Shown here: positions 1-5,488 of the stretch, piece after piece | Position numbering within the stretch: the stretch's first letter is position 1 | Layout of the letters: each line of letters opens with the position of its first letter | Assembly (NCBI GenBank): GCA_963518665.1 | Contig: CAUQKR010000042.1 | Location: 1 to 5,664 of the forward strand | Reading direction: 5' to 3' | Length of the DNA: 5,664 nucleotides | Source of the DNA: GN02-872 sp963518665 | GTDB taxonomy: Bacteria > Patescibacteriota > Gracilibacteria > BD1-5 > UBA6164 | Position numbers and translations under genes: made by a program | Notes under the pieces: generated by a model | The model's input: the letters and a program-made list of their open reading frames with translations, nothing else | Told to the model about the DNA's origin: nothing | The model's database searches: none

Positions 1-97
1 CCATAAGAGGATTAGCTCTTCAAAGTTGTAATTTTGAGTATTCTAAATCTAAGTGTTTTATGGCTTTTTCTATTCATTGTTTTGCTTTTTCTAACAT
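1..97 (-). CDS. frr: Ribosome recycling factor, N-terminal 32 residues (runs off the left edge)
   Basis: Ribosome recycling factor works with EF-G in the cytoplasm to split the post-termination ribosome. Only the first 32 codons are present. The peptide begins MLEKAKQGIEKAIKHL and reaches a GRANP motif at residues 26-30, which matches the family's opening helix and its highly conserved GRA(N/T)P sequence. Gly26 of that motif is encoded by UGA (20-22), as is Gly8, so the gene is only readable with UGA = Gly. The ATG at 97 is the only plausible start because an in-frame TAA lies six codons upstream. There is no Shine-Dalgarno sequence; the leader is A-rich. It lies 83 bases downstream of the prepilin gene on the same strand and has a candidate promoter of its own. 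The C-terminal part, including the rest of the three-helix bundle, is outside the window. Confidence 0.9.
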
Positions 98-129
98 ATT
101 TTTTGTTTTTTAAGTTTTAATCATTTAAA

Positions 130-144
130 AATTGTTTTACAATT
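130..144 (-). terminator. Small hairpin between the prepilin gene and frr
   Basis: On the minus strand AATTG and CAATT pair around a TAAAA loop and are followed by TTTAAAT. The stem is only 5 bp and mostly A-U. It could be a weak terminator for the upstream cluster. It also sits right where a transcript from the promoter at 152-179 would begin, so it could instead cap the 5' end of the frr mRNA. The sequence alone does not decide. Confidence 0.25.
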
Positions 145-151
145 CCTTTTT

Positions 152-179
152 ATTTTAAAAATATTTTTATAAAAATCAA
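152..179 (-). promoter_or_regulatory. Candidate promoter for frr
   Basis: TTGATT (179-174), a 16-base spacer and TAAAAT (157-152) on the minus strand predict transcription starting near 145 and a leader of about 48 bases. The same hexamer pair and spacing occur before the lipoprotein and priA genes, which raises confidence. AT-rich sequence gives many chance matches, so this remains a prediction. Confidence 0.4.
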
Positions 180-180
180 G

Positions 181-1608
181 TTAATTTAAAAATATCTTTA
201 TAAAAAGAGTTTTTATTTTCTTTTCATTTAAATCAAGATTTTGACAATCAAAGTTTCTATAATATTTTATTATTAAATTCAAAAAATCACTATTTTTATC
301 TATTTTTAGAGATGAAATTGGATTTTCTAAGAAGAAATCATTTAACTCATTAAAAACTGCAAAATTTCAAGGATTTTTTAAATCTAAAAAATCTCAATCT
401 ACAGAATAGAAAAAATTTCAAGTTTGAGTTTTTTCTAATTTTTTTTCAGAATTATCAAAAAATAATTCTCAATTTTCTTTTTCATCAAAATAAAAATAAT
501 ATTTTGAATTTGAATTTTTTTCTTTTTGTAAATCCAAAAAATCAACTAAATTTACATTTAATTTTATTGGTTTTAATTCTTCTTCTTTTTCAGGTTTTCA
601 AGCTTCTTTTTTTTGTTTTTCTACTTTTGGAATTTTTCTTTTTATTTTAAAATATTGAGAAATTTTTCAGTTTTCTTTTTCAGGACTCTCTCAAAATTCT
701 AGTTTAAAATTTGTTTCAAAAATATTTTTTATTTTATTTTTATCAAGAAAAAGTGAATCTGCTTCTTTTTCATCAAAAAGTCAATATTCTTTTTGTGGAA
801 TTTTTGAGATTTTTATTTCATATTCTTTTTCTCAAACTATATTTAAATTTTTTTGAAAATCTATTTTTGGAGTTTTATCTTTGTACTCTAAAATTTCTTT
901 TTTTCAAGTATTTACTATTTTTAGATTTTTTCAATCAAATTTTATTTCAGTTGGTAAATCTAAAGTTTCTTCACTCAAAAAATTATAAATTTTTTCTAAT
1001 TTTTTCTCATAAAGTAAAATTCTATTGTTTGAGCTATCAACTATAAATAAATTTCCATTTTCATCTTCAGCTAGAGAAGTTGGATTGTTTAAAATTATTT
1101 CTTTTAAATTATTTTTTTCTGCTTCTTTTTCTTTTCAGTAAAAATATTTTCAAATCAAAACAGTTCAATCTTTTTTAAAAACTTTATTTTCTTCAGGATT
1201 TATCAAAAAATTTTTTGTTTTTAAAGTTTGATTTTTTCTTGGAATAAAATTTTTTATAAAAATAATATTTTCATTTTTTTGTCCAGTTTTACAAAAATCG
1301 TATTTGGTAGTTCAAATATAAGTAAATCAATCATTGTTGTAATCTTGTTTCTTTCTAAAAATTATAGAATCAAAATCAGAATTATTTTTTATTTCAATTT
1401 CATTTTTGTTTTTGATATTTTTTATAGAAGTGTTTAATTTATCAAAAAAATCATTTATTGAAAAAAGATTTTCTATACTTTTTTCTTGCATAAAAATATT
1501 TTTTAATCAAGAGCTTAAAAAAACACCTACAGAAGCCATAAGGATCATAGAAATAGTTAATCAAACTAAAAGTTCAACTAGAGTAACTGCTTTTTTTTGA
1601 TGTTTCAT
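181..1608 (-). CDS. Prepilin-like protein with NHL-like repeats
   Basis: Predicted 475-aa protein of the type IV pilin / pseudopilin class. Residues 2-6 are basic (KHQKK), followed by A7 and then VTLVELLVGLTISMILM. This fits a prepilin peptidase site (A7|V8) with the invariant glutamate at +5 (E12) and a hydrophobic helix to about residue 33 that would anchor and assemble the pilin. The -1 residue is Ala rather than the more usual Gly. Residues about 173-200 (LNNPTSLAEDENGNLFIVD, then SSNNRILLY) closely resemble an NHL beta-propeller repeat, and 216-242 look like a weaker second copy. The rest is Lys/Glu/Asn-rich with no recognised domain. About 18 of 21 glycines are UGA. The start ATG lies 2 bases after the holB stop, so the two are probably cotranscribed and translationally coupled. 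At 475 aa it is far longer than a major pilin, which suggests a minor or tip pilin or adhesin. That role is inferred. Confidence 0.82.
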
Positions 1609-1610
1609 AA

Positions 1611-2315
1611 TTATTGATTTATTTTAAAAATCCATTTATCAGTGATAAACTTTGCATTTACATTGTTTTGTTTTATTGTATTTATATCCTCTAAAATTTC
1701 ATCTAAAAATTCGATAAAAATTAAATTATTTTTTATAAAAATTATCAGGTTTTCTAAAAATGAAATATATTCTTCTTTTTCTATTTTTGCATTGAAAAAA
1801 TAATTTATTATTTCAGTATCATTATTTTTTAGATAATTTTTTAACAAATCTTGATAAAAACTATTTGTTTTATCTTTTGATTTCGACTCAAAATTTATTA
1901 TTTGAACTCTAGATAAAATCGTGTCTAAAATCCCAACTTCTGAAGAATTTGTAGTAAAAACAATGTTTTGAACTCAAGGTTCTTCAAAAAATTTTAGTAG
2001 AGAATTTCAGGCAGAATCGGTCAAGTTTCAAAGATTTTCTATAAGAAAAATTTGTACTTTAAAAGGAGTTCAAATATCTGCTTTTGATGAAAAATTTCTT
2101 ATTTCTTCTACTCAAATTTTTTCAGATTTTGTTTCTTTTTCTTTTACAAAAACATAAAAATATTCTTTTGGGATTTCATAATGTTTTAAAATTTTTAAAG
2201 CAAGATTTTTTATATTTTCATTTAAGATTTCAGTATTTTTGCTTATAAATAAAAAAGGTGAGATTTCTTCACCTTTGTCTATTTTTTCTATTATTTTATT
2301 AAAAATATCATCCAT
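1611..2315 (-). CDS. holB: DNA polymerase III delta' subunit (clamp loader), reduced form
   Basis: Delta' is the non-catalytic AAA+ subunit that holds the clamp-loader ring open so the beta clamp can be placed on DNA. The predicted 234-aa protein shows the family core: VEEIRNFSSKA (69-79), KVQIFLIENLGNLTDSAGNS (86-105) in place of the Walker B region, LLKFFEEP (106-113), and the sensor-1 SRVQ motif at 135-138. Most glycines here (68, 82, 96, 103, 114) are UGA. No Walker A motif is seen near residues 20-35, as expected for a subunit that does not hydrolyse ATP. There is no cysteine at all, so the zinc module typical of bacterial delta' is missing. At 234 aa it is about 100 residues shorter than E. 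coli delta' (334), and the C-terminal collar domain must be small. It starts 1 base after the lipoprotein stop and ends 2 bases before the prepilin start. A related AAA+ clamp-loader protein is the main alternative. Confidence 0.85.
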
Positions 2316-2316
2316 T

Positions 2317-2742
2317 TTAGTCCAATGAAGAAGTATTAAGATCTAGTTCATTTAAAAGTTTGTTTAGATTTTTTTCTATATCAGCAGAAGCTTTTTCTAC
2401 ATCTTTTTCATTTTTAGTTTCAGTTTTTTCTTCTATTTTTGACTTTATTTTTTTATTTTCTATTTTTTTTATATTTTTATTATTTACTGCAGAAAAATCA
2501 TCTTTTTGAGAATTTTCTTGAGCTTTTTCGAAATTTTTTACTTCATCTTTTGATTCAGTTTTTTCTTCTTTTGTTTCAAGAATTTCTATTGTAGAGCTAT
2601 TTGTAGTTCAAGAAGAAATATTTCAACTTGAAATTGTTACATTTGATAAACTTCCGGAATTTGTTTCAGAATCTTTTTTAAAACAACTAAAAAGTCAAAA
2701 AAGAGAAACTATAGATAACAATACAGCAATTTTTTTCTTCAT
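2317..2742 (-). CDS. Small predicted lipoprotein, Ser/Thr- then Lys/Glu-rich
   Basis: Predicted 141-aa secreted protein of unknown function. The N-terminus is a lipoprotein signal: KKK at 2-4, a hydrophobic stretch IAVLLSIVSLFGLF (5-18) and a lipobox LFSC ending at Cys20. Phe at -2 is unusual for a lipobox. Ser19 at -1 and Cys at +1 fit signal peptidase II processing. Residues 25-52 are rich in Ser, Thr and Asn and look like a flexible linker. Residues 55-135 are highly charged (Lys/Glu) and probably helical or disordered, ending in NLNKLLNELDL. No enzymatic motif is visible. It is the first gene of a tight cluster with holB and the prepilin gene, with only 1 base to the holB ATG, and is preceded by a candidate promoter. 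Gly16 in the signal peptide is UGA. I do not recognise the family. Membrane anchoring is inferred from the signal. Confidence 0.75.
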
Positions 2743-2772
2743 AAAATTTTAATTATTTTTTATTGTGTTTTT

Positions 2773-2800
2773 ATTTTATTTAAAAAATAAAAAAAATCAA
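2773..2800 (-). promoter_or_regulatory. Candidate promoter for the lipoprotein-holB-prepilin cluster
   Basis: TTGATT (2800-2795), a 16-base spacer and TAAAAT (2778-2773) on the minus strand. The -10 box ends 30 bases before the ATG at 2742, predicting a short leader of about 24 bases. It lies just beyond the ppa terminator, where a new transcription unit would be expected. The match is good, but the surrounding sequence is almost pure A/T. Confidence 0.42.
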
Positions 2801-2811
2801 AAATAAATAAA

Positions 2812-2842
2812 AAAATACTTTTCTAAAAAAGAAAAGTATTTT
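2812..2842 (-). terminator. Intrinsic terminator of ppa
   Basis: A perfect 12-bp inverted repeat (AAAATACTTTTC / GAAAAGTATTTT) encloses a 7-base loop, 6 bases after the ppa stop codon. On the minus strand the stem runs into TTTTTATTTATTTTTG, a U-rich tail suited to termination. Downstream on the plus strand there are A residues, so it acts mainly for ppa. Only two of the 12 pairs are G-C. Confidence 0.75.
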
Positions 2843-2848
2843 AAAAAA

Positions 2849-3379
2849 TTATTTTCCAAATTTTGTTTTATAATCAGCATGACATTTTGCAAGTATTTTT
2901 TGTGCAGTTGCTTTGTCATCCCAACCATTTAATTCAACTTTTTTACCGTGTAAATCTTTATAGTGAAGCATATAATATTCAATTTCTTCAAGTTCTTTTT
3001 TGTTTACATCGTGAATATCGTTTACATCTGAATAGAATTTATCATCAGCAGCAGCTAAAATTTTGTAATCATCTTCTCCAGAATCAATCATTTTTAAACC
3101 TCAGATAACTCTCAAAGGTACAACTACTCCAGGAGCAATTGGTTGAGAACAAAGGATAATTACATCAAGAGGGTCATTGTCTCCTTCATTCCAAGTTTGT
3201 GGTAAATCACCGTAGTTGAAAGTATAATCAATTGGAGTTTTTCCAACTCTATCAACCCAAAGAGCACCAGTATTGTGATCAAATTCATATTTTACTCTAC
3301 TTCATTTTGGGATTTCTAAAATTGCATTTATTTCAGAAAAATCTTCATTTCCAAGTGGAATATCGTGGTATAAATTCAT
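2849..3379 (-). CDS. ppa: Inorganic pyrophosphatase (family I, soluble)
   Basis: Hydrolyses pyrophosphate to two phosphates in the cytoplasm, driving DNA, RNA and aminoacyl-tRNA synthesis forward. The 176-aa product is the same length as E. coli PPase. Every active-site residue I can place is present: E22, K30, E32, R44, Y56, the D67/D69/D72 cluster in EGDNDPLDV, D99, D104, K106 and the Y140-K141 pair. Gly26 in the IPKGSRVKYE loop (codon 3302-3304) and Gly93 in VIGGLKMID are UGA, which is strong evidence for UGA = Gly. Its coding differs from the neighbours: only 2 of 13 glycines are UGA, GGA/GGT are preferred, three TGG tryptophans occur, and overall GC is higher. This fits selection on a highly expressed gene, though acquisition from a standard-code donor is an alternative. 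It has its own promoter and terminator. The start was chosen because MNLYHDIPLG aligns with the usual N-terminus. Confidence 0.97.
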
Positions 3380-3410
3380 ATTTTTAATATTTAAAAAATA
3401 AATTAACTAA

Positions 3411-3438
3411 ATTTTAATTATAAAAAGATTTTTTTCAA
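3411..3438 (-). promoter_or_regulatory. Candidate promoter for ppa
   Basis: TTGAAA (3438-3433), a 16-base spacer and TAAAAT (3416-3411) on the minus strand; each hexamer matches the consensus at five of six positions. The -10 box ends 31 bases before the ppa ATG. A perfect TATAAT directly upstream (3422-3417) could serve as an alternative -10, but it has no -35 at proper spacing. Confidence 0.5.
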
Positions 3439-3453
3439 GTTTTTATTTAAAAA

Positions 3454-4437
3454 TTATTCAAAAATCAGGCTTAAATTACTTTCTCTAAAAATTTCTGTTT
3501 TTATATTTTCTAGAAAAACTCTCAGATTTTTTCACTTCAAAATTATTTTTGTATGGAATTTGTTATATTTTTTAAAAGAATTTTCTATAAAAATAATTTC
3601 TATTTCATTTTCTGTATTTATTAAATCAAGCTTTTCTTTTAGTTTTTTACAATAATTTATAGATTTTTTTTCATCTTCATTTCTGTATTCTAAAATTGCA
3701 TATTCTGAAAATGGAGGATAATTAAAAAGTTTTCTTTCAAATAAAGTTTTTTTAAAAAATATTTTATAATTATCTTCAACTATCATTTTTATACTTTCAT
3801 TTTCTGGAATAAAGCTTTGTATGATAAATTCTGTTTTTTCTCATTTTCTAGCTCATCTTCAGATAAGTTGTTTTATGTTTGTAAAAAGTTTTTCTTCACT
3901 GTTATATTTTTGCATTTGAAGTTCTTGTTCGATTAAAATTACAGCTACAAGCCCAACTTTTGAAAAATTGAAACCAGTTGTTATCATTTTTGTTCAGATG
4001 ATTATATCAGCTTCATTTAGATAAAAAATACTATTTTCTTTTTCAGTTTTGTTTTTAACTGATTCTGCATCAAAACGAAAAATTTTTTTGTCAGAAAAAA
4101 TTTTTTTTAGAGAATTTTCTATTTGTTCAGTTCAAACTCAAACTTTTAAAAGCTCTCAGTTTCAACAATTATCACATTTTTCATAAATTTTTTCAGAATG
4201 TCAGCAAATATGACAAACCATTTTTTGAGAATGAATATTTAGAGAAACATCACAATTTTTGCATTTAAAAATTTTGTTACAATTTTTGCAAATCATTGAT
4301 GAAAATTCTCATTTTTTATTTATATAAATAATTATTTTTTTTCATTCTTTTAAATTTTTTTCTATTTCTTTCAATAAAGTATTTGAAATATATTTATTTA
4401 TTTTGCTTGAATCTTGTGCTAAATTAACTAAAATCAT
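3454..4437 (-). CDS. priA: PriA C-terminal half (zinc-binding, helicase lobe 2, C-terminal domain); N-terminal half absent
   Basis: PriA (primosomal protein N') reloads the replicative helicase at stalled forks. This 327-aa frame matches only its C-terminal half. Eight cysteines at 50/53, 59/62, 75/78 and 88/91 form four CxxC pairs with the order and spacing of the PriA zinc-binding region, and the first pair aligns with E. coli Cys436/439. VGVGTEQIE (99-107), ADIIIGTKMITTGFNF (143-158) and QLIGRGAR (190-197) are the lobe-2 helicase motifs. FNYPPFSEYAILEY and KYNKFHTKIILKG mark the C-terminal domain. Missing are about 385 residues: the 3'-DNA-binding and winged-helix domains and lobe 1 with the Walker A and DEAH-type ATPase motifs. 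The frame has no decay, 12 of 14 glycines are UGA, and a promoter lies just upstream, so this looks like a real short gene. An in-frame TAG at 4471-4473 blocks any longer N-terminus. Whether a partner supplies lobe 1 from another locus cannot be seen. Helicase activity alone is unlikely. Confidence 0.88.
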
Positions 4438-4462
4438 TTTTTTATTGGTTATTTTTTCTTGT

Positions 4463-4490
4463 ATTTTAAACTAAATTTTTATAAAATCAA
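4463..4490 (-). promoter_or_regulatory. Candidate promoter for the short priA
   Basis: TTGATT (4490-4485), a 16-base spacer and TAAAAT (4468-4463) on the minus strand, identical in hexamers and spacing to the candidates before frr and the lipoprotein gene. The -10 box ends 25 bases before the ATG at 4437. Its position supports that ATG as the true start and argues against a longer PriA. Confidence 0.45.
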
Positions 4491-4509
4491 AAAAAAGTAT
4501 GAAAAATAT

Positions 4510-4538
4510 TTGCAATTTTATATTTTTTATAGTAAAAT
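4510..4538 (+). promoter_or_regulatory. Candidate promoter for the hairpin RNA
   Basis: TTGCAA (4510-4515), a 17-base spacer and TAAAAT (4533-4538) on the plus strand. Transcription would begin near A4545, two bases before the first paired base of the hairpin at 4547. That tight fit is the main reason to propose an independent transcript. Confidence 0.45.
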
Positions 4539-4544
4539 ATATTT

Positions 4545-4604
4545 ACACACGTGGACGATACGAAGTTTTCTCCTTTCACTTCGGTTGTCCCGTGTTTTTT
4601 GTTT
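4545..4604 (+). ncRNA. Putative small structured RNA, about 60 nt, ending in a U-tract
   Basis: A GC-rich island in a very AT-rich divergent intergenic region. Paired arms are ACACG (4547-4551) with CGTGT (4591-4595), GGAC (4553-4556) with GTCC (4587-4590), GAT (4557-4559) with GTT (4584-4586, including two G-U pairs), and CGAAGT (4561-4566) with ACTTCG (4578-4583). This makes about 18 pairs interrupted only by bulges at T4552 and A4560. The 11-base loop is pyrimidine-rich, TTTCTCCTTTC (4567-4577). TTTTTTGTTTTT follows directly, as in an intrinsic terminator or an sRNA 3' tail. Both flanking genes diverge from it, so it does not terminate any visible coding transcript. With its own promoter it would form a complete short transcription unit. 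I do not recognise a known RNA family. The alternative is a leader or attenuator for the gene at 4658, but that gene has a separate candidate promoter. No start codon lies inside the hairpin. Confidence 0.55.
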
Positions 4605-4627
4605 TTATGAAAAAAATATGATAAAAT
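4599..4627 (+). promoter_or_regulatory. Candidate promoter for the 255-aa gene
   Basis: TTGTTT (4599-4604), a 17-base spacer and TAAAAT (4622-4627). The -10 box ends 30 bases before the ATG at 4658. The -35 box overlaps the U-tract of the hairpin RNA, which would allow one unit to end as the next begins. The -35 is weak, matching consensus at three of six positions. Confidence 0.3.
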
Positions 4628-4657
4628 AATAAAAATTATAATTTTTGTATAAAAAAA

Positions 4658-5425
4658 ATGAATTTAAAACTAGAAAATGAAATTCTTAGAAAAAAATTAG
4701 AAATAGCAGAAAAATGGATTAAAAGAGAAGTATTATCTAGAAAAAATGATATAAAAATCTCAAAAATAAATTTTTTTACAGGGAAAAATATAAAAAATTT
4801 TTTTGAGGATAATGTGGAAGAAATAGTTAGTAATAATATTTCAAATTTTATTCCAGAAGAAATTTTTATTTTTTTAGATAAAGAAATTCTTGAAAATCTT
4901 GCCTCGGCTGAATTGTCTTTTTTTAATTTACTTGAAAATAAAAATATTGATTGACTTTGAGTTGTAAGTCAATATCAAAAGGTTTTTGATCTGATTATCG
5001 AAGAGCAAGTTGCAAAAGTTTTTCGTAAATTTTTTATTTCAAAAAAAATAAATTTTTCTTTAAAAAATGATTTGGATGAAAAATTTTTAAATTCTGTAAT
5101 TTTTGAATGATATATTCTATGATTTTGAAAACTTTTTTCTTTACTTAAAAAAATAAAAAATGAAGAAAAACTTTGATTTTTAGCTTCAGAGTTTAAAGAA
5201 TTTTTAGAAAAAAATGAAAGTATTTGAAAAATTTTATTGGAAGAAGGATTTTTAGAAATTTATGAAAAAATAATAAATTTAGAAACTTTTTGATCAAAAA
5301 GACATATTTGAAAAATAAATTTTGAAGAAGTTAAGCAGACAAGAGAATTATTTTTGTGAGATTTGAAAAATGAAAATTGTTTATTTTTTAAGCTTATTTG
5401 ATTTTATTCTGATTTATTTTTTTAG
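4658..5425 (+). CDS. Unrecognised 255-aa protein, N-terminal coiled coil likely
   Basis: A complete reading frame ending in TAG, readable only with UGA = Gly (11 of 13 glycines are UGA). I do not recognise the family. The first 30 residues (NLKLENEILRKKLEIAEKWI) carry leucine/isoleucine at heptad-like spacing with many charged residues, suggesting a short coiled coil. The remainder is rich in Phe, Ile, Leu, Lys and Glu, appears mostly helical, and has no signal peptide, clear membrane segment or catalytic signature. One cysteine lies near the C-terminus, and the tail is aromatic (FKLIGFYSDLFF). ATG at 4658 is the first ATG after an in-frame TAA at 4622-4624. No Shine-Dalgarno is seen. It precedes rsmI by 63 bases on the same strand. 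Codon and UGA use match its neighbours, so it is a native gene. A cytoplasmic structural or scaffold role is possible but unsupported. Confidence 0.8.
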
Positions 5426-5432
5426 TTTTTTC

Positions 5433-5460
5433 TTGTTTTTTTAGCAATTTTTTTTATAAT
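5433..5460 (+). promoter_or_regulatory. Candidate promoter for rsmI
   Basis: TTGTTT (5433-5438), a 16-base spacer and a perfect TATAAT (5455-5460). The -10 box ends 28 bases before the rsmI ATG. The -10 overlaps an AT-only inverted repeat, ATAATTT (5456-5462) with AAATTAT (5466-5472), which could alternatively be a weak terminator for the preceding gene. Confidence 0.4.
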
Positions 5461-5488
5461 TTCAAAAATTATTTTATTAGAAAAAATT

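Noticed and set aside
711..1600. Forward-strand open frames at 711-1046, 1228-1437 and 1406-1600
   Set aside because: They lie antisense inside the prepilin gene and encode Phe/Leu/Ile-rich low-complexity peptides that mirror the Lys/Glu/Asn-rich real protein. No start context or family resemblance.
2863..3108. Forward-strand 81-codon frame opposite ppa
   Set aside because: It is the shadow of the clearly identified pyrophosphatase gene, whose active-site residues are all in the minus-strand frame.
1611..4437. Short minus-strand frames (for example 1611-1847, 2112-2315, 2849-3091, 3532-3786) as separate genes or pseudogene fragments
   Set aside because: They are pieces of holB, ppa and priA cut at UGA. 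Each family alignment continues straight across the UGA codons, so there is no decay.
4547..4595. The hairpin as a terminator for priA or the 255-aa gene
   Set aside because: Both genes point away from it and its U-tract is on the plus strand, so it cannot end either coding transcript.
4631..4646. Perfect 16-base palindrome AAAAATTATAATTTTT before the 255-aa gene
   Set aside because: It consists only of A and T in an AT-saturated stretch, where such palindromes are expected by chance. There is no sign of an operator or of a second copy.
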